A stretch of DNA of 28,925 nt from a virus: positions 1 through 28,925 of IMG/VR virus record IMGVR_UViG_3300030117_002102; one strand, written 5' to 3'. Positions within the stretch are counted from its first letter, which is position 1. The number at the start of each line of letters is the position of its first letter. The notes under the pieces were generated by a model that ran no database searches, had not been told where the DNA came from, and worked only from the letters and a program-made list of their open reading frames with translations. Shown piece by piece: positions 16,990 to 23,997 of this stretch. A program made the translations under genes and the position numbers.

Positions 16990-18539
16990 TATTCAGTTTG
17001 TTCAATTGGTGGTTCTTGTTTTGATGGATCTGCTAAAGGTGAATTTGCAAATTGACCAGCCTGTTCAAGTAAGATCTGGTTCTGCTTATCCTGCATGAGT
17101 TGTTCTTTATCATCTCCAACTTCTTGTTCAGTCTTAACAAGGTTCAGTACATCAATACCTTGTGCAGCTGCAAGACGTTTAATAGCTTCTAGAGGATTAA
17201 TGAATTTCATTAACATCTCTGGACCAACTGTTCCTGCAACTGTCTGCATAAACATTGTTAAAGCTTCTCTATCTTGACCACGTCCTAAAGCATTTACACC
17301 CGCAACAATGGCTGGTCTTATTACATCTTTAGGTAACTTGGGTAGTTCGTTTGATCTTTGTAAAACTAAAAGTGTTCTATCTAAATAGGGTATGAGGAAA
17401 GATGTAGTTAATAAGCTAAAGATTCCACCAAGCTGTTGCTCTAGTTCTAACTGAGTTAGTCTGACTTCTTCTGCTGTTACTCTTTCTGCATTCCTTACAT
17501 TCATAACAAGGAAAGCTTCAAGTAATCTTCTCTCAATTGTTTGTGCCATCTGAGCTGCTGTTGAAAAATCAGCAGTTTTTCCGACCTGAACGACTTGTAC
17601 GTCCTCCGCCCGACCTTGTACGATGGCTCCATTTCCAGCCTTTGCGATAGTGGCTGGCTTTGTAGTTGAAGATGGACTAACCAGAAAGATTACTTTCGAG
17701 GCTGCCGCAGCTCCTTCTACTAATGCTTGTGATAAACCTTCAAGAGATTTGAGATCACCAAGGAACTCTTCTACTCTTCCACGTCCATACTGTTCTCCGT
17801 CTACAGAATTGAAAGTCAGGACGAGCCATGGACTTGCATTCTTAGGAGCTGTACTTCTTGTGTTAGGTATTATCTTATCTAATACTTCTTGGTGCCATAC
17901 CCATCTGCCGTTATCAAGTTTCACGTACGTATAAACTTCGACATCATCTGTATGACTACCAGTGGTTTCGTCAATACCTGTATTAGGTTGTGGCTTTGGT
18001 ACTTCATACCCAAGCACATCACGACTTATCAATTCCTTTGTAACTATTTCTAGGACGTTACCATTTCCATCTCTGTTGACGACATACCTATTCAGTGGGT
18101 AGTTCTTTATCCCATCTTTGCCCATAAATAACAAAGCATTACCACCAACAATTAAATGTTTAAGTGCTTGGTGTATCACAACTCTGTCATTTGATGCAGC
18201 GATATAGTCCATGACCATTCGCTCCATTTTGGATAAAGAAAGATCAAGTTCTGACCTTGCTTCTGGAGGTAGATCTTCACCTAACTTATCTTCTCTTACT
18301 TGTAGCTTAAAGAAGGTTCCTTGTGGAGGTAGGATTGCTAGCATTAATTTTGCTGCAAGCCCTACCGTACACTTGGATCCTACTGATTGCCACGGAATAT
18401 TGAGAGTTTCGTGTGTAGGTCTTGAAGATGTATCGTCTTGAATTAAATAAGGTAACGTGAGTTCTGAACAATCAACGGCTTTGTCTAGGAATTGGCGTCG
18501 ATCTGTTACCAATTGATTGTATCTCTCACGAGCGAGCAT
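16989..18539 (-). CDS. 8: Head-tail connector (portal) protein, T7 gp8-like
   Basis: A 516-residue protein (T7 gp8 is 536). The opening RYNQLVTDRRQFLDKAVDCS leading into ELTLPYLI is the gp8 family start, and NIPWQSVGSKCTVGLAAKLM near residue 47 fits the conserved G-x-x-x-V-N-x-L-A-x-K-L region. It also has LKSLEGLSQALVEGAAAASK near residue 265 and RLLEAFLVMNVRNAERVTAEEVR near residue 345, both strongly family-like. It forms the dodecameric ring through which DNA enters and leaves. The ATG overlaps the upstream stop by one base (TGATG). Confidence 0.96.
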   Translation of the reverse strand: MLARERYNQLVTDRRQFLDKAVDCSELTLPYLIQDDTSSRPTHETLNIPWQSVGSKCTVGLAAKLMLAILPPQGTFFKLQVREDKLGEDLPPEARSELDLSLSKMERMVMDYIAASNDRVVIHQALKHLIVGGNALLFMGKDGIKNYPLNRYVVNRDGNGNVLEIVTKELISRDVLGYEVPKPQPNTGIDETTGSHTDDVEVYTYVKLDNGRWVWHQEVLDKIIPNTRSTAPKNASPWLVLTFNSVDGEQYGRGRVEEFLGDLKSLEGLSQALVEGAAAASKVIFLVSPSSTTKPATIAKAGNGAIVQGRAEDVQVVQVGKTADFSTAAQMAQTIERRLLEAFLVMNVRNAERVTAEEVRLTQLELEQQLGGIFSLLTTSFLIPYLDRTLLVLQRSNELPKLPKDVIRPAIVAGVNALGRGQDREALTMFMQTVAGTVGPEMLMKFINPLEAIKRLAAAQGIDVLNLVKTEQEVGDDKEQLMQDKQNQILLEQAGQFANSPLADPSKQEPPIEQTE

Positions 18540-18799
18540 CAGTTAAGACCCCCGCTTTTGGTATCCATACCTGTATTTACTTTAGGATCTAATTTAATCC
18601 TTAATGAACCAGTTCCTTCTTTGTACATGGCTGGGTTTTTATTACCACGTTTTGTTTTAGCTTTCCTTACCTGTGGATCTACATCCTTTAAAATAGGATT
18701 AGGAGGATCCACTGGCTCAGCTGGAGGTAATGGTGGTGGTGGAGCTGGAGGTAATGGTGGTGGAGCTGGTAGTGATCTTTGTCTATTAAAAATACACAT
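18539..18799 (-). CDS. Proline-rich small virion/tail protein (T7 gp6.7/gp7.3-like)
   Basis: An 86-residue protein just before the portal, the place of T7 genes 6.7 and 7.3 (small virion proteins needed for tail assembly or adsorption). N-terminal residues 10-33 are a proline/alanine stretch (PAPPPLPPAPPPPLPPAEP) encoded by GGT/GGA-rich repeats. The C-terminus GSLRIKLDPKVN...SGGLN resembles the S-L-x-I-x-L...GGLN ending of T7 gp7.3-type proteins. The middle is basic (VRKAKTKRGNKN). It is coupled at both ends: TAATG with the gene before and TGATG with the portal. The family assignment is tentative. Confidence 0.65.
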   Translation of the reverse strand: MCIFNRQRSLPAPPPLPPAPPPPLPPAEPVDPPNPILKDVDPQVRKAKTKRGNKNPAMYKEGTGSLRIKLDPKVNTGMDTKSGGLN

Positions 18800-18984
18800 T
18801 AGATTTCCTCGTCTTCTATTGATTTAATGTAATCAATTACACTAGCTTGCCCAGCTCTATACATAATTGATTCAATTGGTTCTTTTGGGTGAATTGGTTC
18901 CCACCCGAAGTTATCGTCTAACTTCTTTATTAACTCTGTTAGTCTTTCGTTGTGAAGTTTAAGAGTATTGAGGGAGATTGACAT
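18799..18984 (-). CDS. Small conserved-looking protein, unknown
   Basis: A 61-residue protein from ATG 18984 (MSISLNTLKLHNERLTELIK), overlapping the 3' end of the reductase beta gene by 26 bases; a TTG at 18996 would add four residues. The first half is a probable amphipathic helix, the second has FGWEPIHPKEPIESIMYRAG and an acidic tail (SIEDEEI). It is coupled by TAATG to the proline-rich gene. It may act with either the reductase or the tail genes. No family recognised. Confidence 0.65.
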   Translation of the reverse strand: MSISLNTLKLHNERLTELIKKLDDNFGWEPIHPKEPIESIMYRAGQASVIDYIKSIEDEEI

Positions 18985-19672
18985 TACTATGTTCAAAAAA
19001 TGCAGGCATTCTTGCTGCCTTCGTCTGAGAAAACTCTGGTGCTCTACCCTCGTACATTAGTCTGTCACTGGCATCTAACCAAAATTTTTTGTCCAAATAT
19101 CTATCTTCATTTCTTTTTAAAGGTTCCATAACCCAGTTGATTGTTGCCTTCCGTAGAAGGTCAAGAGATCTACTTGGTTTAAGTCCTAGCTCTGCACATA
19201 CCAATGAGTTAGCTGCCACATGAACTTGCTCATCTCTTGATATATCTGCGCTAACAGTTCTTAAACCGGCATCACCACAAAATCTAAAGAATGGTAGTAA
19301 TACAAAAAAGATTGCTCTCTCTGCTACTAATGCTTTACAAATTGTGTGGTCTGGGTGAGCTTCCCAAGCTGCACGTAAGCGTAATGCTTCGGCTTCGGCT
19401 TTATCATCTACGCCTAGTGCGTTGGTGATGTATCCAAGTGCAAGATCATGTTTAATCTCGTCTTTGACATTGCTTTCTAAAAGTGCTCTGGCAGTGTCGG
19501 GAACTTTTTTATCAAGTGCGTCTGTAATAAACTCGCCAACTGGTAACTCCATATGGCGTATTGCAAGAGCACGGTAGATGGTTTCTTCTGCACCTTCTTT
19601 AAGTTTTCCTTTAGATGTTTGTACGGGTGTCCAAGTTCTTTTCCGGGACAGTAATTTTATGTAGGGATTCAT
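18959..19672 (-). CDS. nrdB: Ribonucleotide reductase class I beta subunit (divergent)
   Basis: A 237-residue ferritin-like metal subunit that makes the oxidising equivalent for the alpha subunit. Metal-ligand pattern visible from the ATG at 19672: Glu72 and His75 (DEIKH), Glu118 (VAERAIFF), Glu148 and His151 (DEQVH); the first carboxylate is probably Glu42 or Asp51. Where E. coli NrdB has Tyr122 (four residues after the first ligand His) there is Leu79; the nearest Tyr is 81. It is much shorter than E. coli NrdB (376). The C-terminus NLPQYS has a Tyr that could join radical transfer. The start overlaps the alpha stop as ATGA; a TTG start nine bases upstream is less likely. A P-SSP7-type pair once called class II was later reassigned to class I, from memory. 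Confidence 0.85.
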   Translation of the reverse strand: MNPYIKLLSRKRTWTPVQTSKGKLKEGAEETIYRALAIRHMELPVGEFITDALDKKVPDTARALLESNVKDEIKHDLALGYITNALGVDDKAEAEALRLRAAWEAHPDHTICKALVAERAIFFVLLPFFRFCGDAGLRTVSADISRDEQVHVAANSLVCAELGLKPSRSLDLLRKATINWVMEPLKRNEDRYLDKKFWLDASDRLMYEGRAPEFSQTKAARMPAFFEHSNVNLPQYS

Positions 19673-21075
19673 TGCTGACAATCACAACCTATTTCGTCTG
19701 GTTTATTACTCATTATTTCTGCCAAGTAATCGTCAACTGAGGTATCTTCTAGAGCTGCATAAGCATCTGTCTTATCCTGTGTATCTCCCATTACTTGTAG
19801 TGCATAATATAAAGAAGTTTGTGGTGAGTTAAGCCACTCTTCTATAAATGCCTCATCGTAAGTCACCATGTCGCTCCAACTGTTGAAGCTATAGCCATGA
19901 AGCAATCCTGTTCTATTTAGCATGATCATTATCTGATCTGCTACTTGTTTATAACTCTCCCATCCAACTTCAGATGCGATTTCAACGTCGCCATATTTTA
20001 CCTGTTCAACACCAAATTCACCTGAATCCCTGTCAACTACTCGACTAATTGGTGGTGCTATTTCTGGTGTAGAAGTAAAGCCATGAATGTCTCTACTCCT
20101 GTAAGAACAACTGGCGGTAGGGGCTATCGCGAATGCCCGTTCCATGTTGTTCTCACGTGCAATGTTAGCTGCCTCTTGTATGCCGAGGAAGAGCTCACGT
20201 GCAGCTAATCCCGCGTAACCTTCGTAAGGCTCAGCATTATTACATGCTTCAAGTGCCTTACCAAACTCGGCATAGGTAATATTGTTATTGGCTAAGAAGT
20301 TAGCTAAACCAAGCATCCCTAGTCCTACTTGTCTGTCATTCTCTGGCTTTAAGTATTCACCAGACTGTCCAACACCTGTTTTACCATGGAGGCTGCACAG
20401 TTCTTGCATGCCTTCACGGAAAGCTGGTCGGAGGTCGCCGATACGACAGGCACCGAGATTGATATGCTGTAGGAGGCACGTTCCACGTGAGGGCAAATAA
20501 ACTTCCAAGCATACATTCGATCTAATTCTTTTTCCATTATTGTCATGTTTTATTTTTGATAACCAAATGTCTCCTCTTGCAATTCCTCCAAGTATTGCTT
20601 CCTTTGTTTCAGGGTTTGAATTATTCCAGAGTTCTTTGGTGAGGTCAACACATCGTTTGACCCATGGGAGCTCGTGTCTTTCTGTGAACACGAACTCAAG
20701 GATATCGGCGTGATTAATATCAAGATGGAGGACGCAAGCACCGTTCCTAAATGTGCCCCCCCTACGTAGTATTTCATTTAATGTTGAGTAAATTTTTCCG
20801 AATGAGACAGGTCCTGATGCAACGAGTGAATCAGGTCCTTTATTTGTTGTTGTTCCTCTTGGTCTAACGTCCGACAAGTGGACTGCGACTCCTGCTCCAT
20901 ATCTAAGAGCATGCGATACAAATCTCCAGCTCGCTTCGATGCCATCACTTCCTTCCATGCTGTCCTGCACGTTAAAAATTGTGCAGCTTACCGGTAGACG
21001 GTCAGTAGGATTATCAATCCATGCTTGGACTCGACCAGTCCTAGCTATTTTGTTGGGTTCTATTTTCGATTTCAT
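19669..21075 (-). CDS. nrdA: Ribonucleotide reductase class I alpha subunit, N-terminally short
   Basis: A 468-residue catalytic subunit reducing ribonucleotides for phage DNA synthesis from host RNA and nucleotides. Active-site residues: Cys31 (PVSCTIFN) and Cys210 (LGACRI) as the substrate-reducing pair, and Asn187-Val-Cys189-Leu-Glu191 as the N-x-C-x-E radical site. APTASCSYRS around residue 318 is the phosphate-binding loop. Tyr423-Tyr424 (SLYYALQ) matches the tandem Tyr of class I radical transfer, which argues against class II. The C-terminal CDCQQ gives the redox cysteines as CxC rather than the usual wider spacing. The E. coli N-terminal ~190 residues, including the ATP cone, are absent, so overall allosteric control by ATP/dATP is probably lost. 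It overlaps the DUF3310 gene by 35 bases. Confidence 0.93.
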   Translation of the reverse strand: MKSKIEPNKIARTGRVQAWIDNPTDRLPVSCTIFNVQDSMEGSDGIEASWRFVSHALRYGAGVAVHLSDVRPRGTTTNKGPDSLVASGPVSFGKIYSTLNEILRRGGTFRNGACVLHLDINHADILEFVFTERHELPWVKRCVDLTKELWNNSNPETKEAILGGIARGDIWLSKIKHDNNGKRIRSNVCLEVYLPSRGTCLLQHINLGACRIGDLRPAFREGMQELCSLHGKTGVGQSGEYLKPENDRQVGLGMLGLANFLANNNITYAEFGKALEACNNAEPYEGYAGLAARELFLGIQEAANIARENNMERAFAIAPTASCSYRSRDIHGFTSTPEIAPPISRVVDRDSGEFGVEQVKYGDVEIASEVGWESYKQVADQIMIMLNRTGLLHGYSFNSWSDMVTYDEAFIEEWLNSPQTSLYYALQVMGDTQDKTDAYAALEDTSVDDYLAEIMSNKPDEIGCDCQQ

Positions 21076-21253
21076 TGAGTAAATAATGGGCAGCTTTTTT
21101 TAAATCTTTTAAGTCGTTGTCTTTATAACCAGCTCGACATATATATTTGATTACGTTTCCAAGGTGATAGTTCAGGCTTTGATCTCTAATGAAATCCCAT
21201 ACTTCTATGTTTCCTCTCTGGTAGTAATCAGGACCTTCGTTTTTTTGCTTCAT
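21041..21253 (-). CDS. DUF3310-family small phage protein
   Basis: A 70-residue protein with the DUF3310 signature: DYYQRGNIEVWDFIRDQSLN, then YHLGNVIKYICRAGYK and DLKDLKKAAHYLLNEIE. The family is widespread in phages and related to the domain in T7 gp1.7 (a nucleotide kinase), so a role in nucleotide metabolism is plausible; that is inference. Its place directly before the reductase genes fits. It overlaps the upstream small gene by 26 bases and nrdA by 35 bases. Confidence 0.85.
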   Translation of the reverse strand: MKQKNEGPDYYQRGNIEVWDFIRDQSLNYHLGNVIKYICRAGYKDNDLKDLKKAAHYLLNEIENRTQQNS

Positions 21254-21368
21254 GTAACAGGGGTGAAATTAAGTTATTTAATTTGAAAACTTGCTCTTGT
21301 AACCTCATATAAAGTTCCATCATTGTCTCTTTATCTATTTCATACAGTGCTAACTGGATCTCTCTCAT
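21228..21368 (-). CDS. Small helical protein, unknown
   Basis: Start taken at ATG 21368 (46 residues, MREIQLALYEIDKETMMELY), preceded by AGGAC at a usable distance. A longer frame opens at 21440 but lies over the exonuclease gene. The product is a probable amphipathic helix (QEQVFKLNNLISPLLHEAKKRRS) with a basic C-terminus. It overlaps the exonuclease stop by 29 bases and the DUF3310 start by 26. No family recognised. Confidence 0.6.
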   Translation of the reverse strand: MREIQLALYEIDKETMMELYMRLQEQVFKLNNLISPLLHEAKKRRS

Positions 21369-22125
21369 CTCTAAGTCCTGATGGAGGGTCAATTTCGTAC
21401 TGTCCCACAGGTTGCCAGAGGATTGGTTCTCTTTTTTCATGGTCGTAGTCGTCAGTAGTTAAAATTCTTGCCAGTCGTGCATTGATTAATGCGTCTGCTT
21501 CAGTCATATCCTTTTCTTCAAAGGTCTCAACGACTGCTTTCCATGTGTATCCTTTCTGTTCAAAGATCTTTTCTGCCTTCTTGATACCTATTCCCGGGAC
21601 ACCTGAATATCCGTCAGTATTATCACCAGCCATAGTTTGTATCAAGTGCCATCTTGCTCCTTCTTCTGGAGAAATCGTTACAGTTTCTTTGAAGTCATAT
21701 AATTTACCGGGAATCTGTCTCATGTCCTTATCTGGAGAGACAATAACATTGCCGGGGTACTTTGTTGCGTAGATACCTAACGCATCGTCAGCTTCAAGTG
21801 TATCCTTAAGAATAACTTTATATCTTTTTTTAAGCTCCTGTATCACACGTTTGAATCCACAGGGCTTTTTTCGTTGTCGATGACCCTTGTAATCGGGCAG
21901 AATTTTTTTCCTAAAATTATTAGGGCTTGTAAAAAACAATACTAAATCTTCGTCAAAAAACGAGCCAAATTCAGTTTTTATCTTTTCTAAATCTCTTGTG
22001 ACGCATTTCATAGCATCTGAGAAGTTTGAAGTAACGACTATGACGTCATCACCAAAATCCATTTCTGTTTCTGCTGCTGCACAGCATTTATAGACTATAT
22101 AGTCGCAATCAATTAATAATTTCAT
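21340..22125 (-). CDS. 6: 5'-3' exonuclease (T7 gp6-like)
   Basis: A 261-residue nuclease of the FEN/T5-exonuclease superfamily. Acidic metal-binding sites: Asp6/Asp8 in LLIDCDYIVY; the basic-acidic pair KKILPDYKGHRQRKK; EADDALG near residue 112; VSPDKDMRQI near residue 131; and the helix-hairpin-helix DNA-binding loop AGDNTDGYSGVPGIGIKKAE near residue 167. T7 gp6 removes RNA primers and degrades host DNA to nucleotides, feeding the reductase encoded next. It starts two bases after the polymerase stop. Confidence 0.94.
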   Translation of the reverse strand: MKLLIDCDYIVYKCCAAAETEMDFGDDVIVVTSNFSDAMKCVTRDLEKIKTEFGSFFDEDLVLFFTSPNNFRKKILPDYKGHRQRKKPCGFKRVIQELKKRYKVILKDTLEADDALGIYATKYPGNVIVSPDKDMRQIPGKLYDFKETVTISPEEGARWHLIQTMAGDNTDGYSGVPGIGIKKAEKIFEQKGYTWKAVVETFEEKDMTEADALINARLARILTTDDYDHEKREPILWQPVGQYEIDPPSGLRDERDPVSTV

Positions 22126-22127
22126 AT

Positions 22128-23450
22128 CTAATGTACGTCAGCCCATGTTGGTCCTTCTTTTGCTTCGGCAGCTATGGGACAACGTAATTGGTAATATTCT
22201 CCAGCTAATATTGCTGATGTTTCTAGTTCTCTTTTTACTCCAACTGCGTGATAAGGTCGACATTCATACTGCAATTCGTCGTGAACGAATGCAAGTTGAT
22301 GTGTGTGAAAAGGTTGTAGTCGATCATTTGCAATGACCATCCAACGCTTTGCAACAATACCAGCAGAGCATTGAAGTAAATAATTTAACGCTTTGTGCGG
22401 GCTATCGACCAGCACCCTTCGTCCGTCCAATGCCAAGAGGTAACCGTTAGCAGCCTTATTTGAAACCGCTCCCAATAAGTCGGAGAGTCCTTCGATAGCA
22501 GATACGAAAGCCGTTCGGATCTCGGATCCTTTTTTTCTAGCTTCCTTGGGTTGTAAAGAGTTATCATAACTCGTTCCTATTTTTTCGTTTCCAGCACCAT
22601 AAAGAAAGGCATAAGTCACAGTCTTAACTTGGCGTCTGGTGATTCCTATTTTGTCTGCATTTACTTGATGTATATCATCGTTTAGTAAGATATCGGCGTA
22701 TCGACCTCCGTCATATCTGCCAAGGTAATGTGCAAGCATTCGTAGTTCAATACCACTTAAATCTGCTCCTACCATTGTGTGTCTTGGACTGGCAGTAAAT
22801 AGTTCTCTAAATTCTTTATCAGCAGGTACCTGTGCTAAATTCGGTTTTCTGTGAGCACATCTAAATGTGTTTGTAGAAACTGAACAGTTGTGGTGAATCC
22901 TACCTTTAGTCGTAACAAGCTTGTTCCATGCGTTCACGCCTTCGGATATCATTCCAAGCTTCTTCTTTATCGTCAAACATTTCGCACATGCTAGCGAGAA
23001 GGGAATATTTATCTCCGTCAATGTAATCTCGTCGATAATTGGTTTCCCAGTCGTAGTGGTCTTGCTCAATTTGACATTCAAATGTGTCGTCAGAATCCAT
23101 GCTATATGGTCTCTCGATGTGGGGTTAAACTCCTTTATTCGTTGTATTTCACATCCTGCTCTGTATCCTTGTGTTGCGTTATCTCGTTTAGGAGTGAACA
23201 ACGATCCTGCAACGAAAGGGAATTGTTTTCGAAGTATGTCAATAGTTTCTTCCATCTCTCTTCTGAGATGTGACTCAAGTTGCTGAGCTTTTGATTCATT
23301 AAATGTCCATCCATGAATTTCTTGTTCAGTCAATATTTCTGCGACGCGATGCTCTAATCTACACGCGTCAGATAAGGGCGGAAGTGATCGCATAATTTTG
23401 TAGTTACTTTTACGTCTTGGACCATGTAGTCCTGCATTTCTTGACTCCAC
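22128..23450 (-). CDS. 5: DNA polymerase, polymerase domain (gene 5, 3' part; split)
   Basis: A 440-residue frame holding the family A polymerase domain. Motif A is VGADLSGIELRMLAHYLGRY (catalytic Asp), motif B is RRQVKTVTYAFLYGAG with Tyr at the E. coli 762-equivalent position, and motif C is AFVHDELQYECR (catalytic Asp). The C-terminus KEGPTWADVH mirrors T7 (MGPNWAICH). The 5' end lies in the -1 frame relative to the exonuclease piece and overlaps it by 97 bases. The nominal start is GTG 23450 and an ATG lies at 23393, neither with a clear ribosome binding site. Homology to T7 starts only at DACRLEHRVAEIL, equivalent to T7 VDIEHRAAWLL. Together the two pieces are ~590 residues, a normal cyanophage polymerase length. 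Probably one gene with a frameshift, or a frameshift-translated gene. Confidence 0.93.
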   Translation of the reverse strand: MESRNAGLHGPRRKSNYKIMRSLPPLSDACRLEHRVAEILTEQEIHGWTFNESKAQQLESHLRREMEETIDILRKQFPFVAGSLFTPKRDNATQGYRAGCEIQRIKEFNPTSRDHIAWILTTHLNVKLSKTTTTGKPIIDEITLTEINIPFSLACAKCLTIKKKLGMISEGVNAWNKLVTTKGRIHHNCSVSTNTFRCAHRKPNLAQVPADKEFRELFTASPRHTMVGADLSGIELRMLAHYLGRYDGGRYADILLNDDIHQVNADKIGITRRQVKTVTYAFLYGAGNEKIGTSYDNSLQPKEARKKGSEIRTAFVSAIEGLSDLLGAVSNKAANGYLLALDGRRVLVDSPHKALNYLLQCSAGIVAKRWMVIANDRLQPFHTHQLAFVHDELQYECRPYHAVGVKRELETSAILAGEYYQLRCPIAAEAKEGPTWADVH

Positions 23451-23872
23451 TCTTGCCAGTCACTGGTCTTACCAAAGTCTCCTTTGTATTCGCCTAATCT
23501 GTAACCGTATGCTTCGAGTGAATGTCTTCCATATAGTTGTAGTGGCATATGTCGCCATTGCCTTCGCTTATCTATCTCCATCAAATTTGGATGAAATAGG
23601 CGAGAAAGGACAAGAGTATCAACGCATTCAGCACAAGTAAAAAACTCACTGCTAAGCTTCCGTAGAACAGGAAGGTCATAACCAATAATGTTATGCCCAG
23701 CGAGAGTATCAGCTTCCATAAGTTGATTGATACCATCCCTGATACTGGGCGTCTCGTCATCTTGATCGTTATATACGTAGCTTTTTTCCTCTTTGGTACA
23801 AAAGGTGGAAATGCAATGTATTTTAGAAACGTCATATAATAGTCCGTTTGTTTCTATATCGAATACCAGCAT
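23354..23872 (-). CDS. 5: DNA polymerase, 3'-5' exonuclease domain (gene 5, 5' part; split)
   Basis: A 172-residue frame equal to the proofreading domain of T7 gp5. Catalytic acids: Asp and Glu in VFDIETNGL (residues 4-6), NIIGYDLPVL near residue 61, CVDTLVLSRLFHPNL near residue 83, SLEAYGYRLGEYKGDF near residue 117, and QDYMVQDVKVTTKL near residue 147, matching T7 DYMVQDVVVT. It ends shortly after, at a TAG, where T7 continues into the polymerase domain. The ATG overlaps the stop of a small upstream ORF (TAATG) and has no ribosome binding site of its own. Confidence 0.93.
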   Translation of the reverse strand: MLVFDIETNGLLYDVSKIHCISTFCTKEEKSYVYNDQDDETPSIRDGINQLMEADTLAGHNIIGYDLPVLRKLSSEFFTCAECVDTLVLSRLFHPNLMEIDKRRQWRHMPLQLYGRHSLEAYGYRLGEYKGDFGKTSDWQEWSQEMQDYMVQDVKVTTKLCDHFRPYLTRVD

Positions 23873-23997
23873 TATTTTTTAGCGGTATATGTTTTATCCC
23901 TAAACTTTGCTTTTTTCTTTGCTTGTTTTGTGGGTGGGTTTGGTTTCTTCAGCTCAGAAGTCTGTTTGGGGATTGAAAATTGGCTCCGTAGTTTCAT
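23872..23997 (-). CDS. Possible 41-residue lysine-rich peptide between genes 4 and 5
   Basis: ATG 23997 opens inside the 3' end of the primase-helicase gene, and the frame stays open across the whole 81-base gap to gene 5. Its stop and the polymerase start share TAATG. The product starts MKLRSQFSIPKQTSELKK and is strongly basic (PPTKQAKKKAKFRDKTYTAKK). It has no good ribosome binding site. In its favour: it fills the only gap in the replication block and would couple translation from gene 4 to gene 5, whose start has no ribosome binding site. It could bind nucleic acid or the acidic tail of a partner. It may also be chance. Confidence 0.45.
   Translation of the reverse strand: MKLRSQFSIPKQTSELKKPNPPTKQAKKKAKFRDKTYTAKK

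Noticed and set aside
20349-20777. Two minus-strand ORFs inside the nrdA region (20349-20546 and 20550-20777)
   Set aside because: Both lie fully within nrdA in another frame, lack family features, and nrdA motifs run intact through the region.
22906-23100. 64-residue acidic ORF inside the polymerase region
   Set aside because: Fully contained in the polymerase frame, which shows continuous family similarity there.
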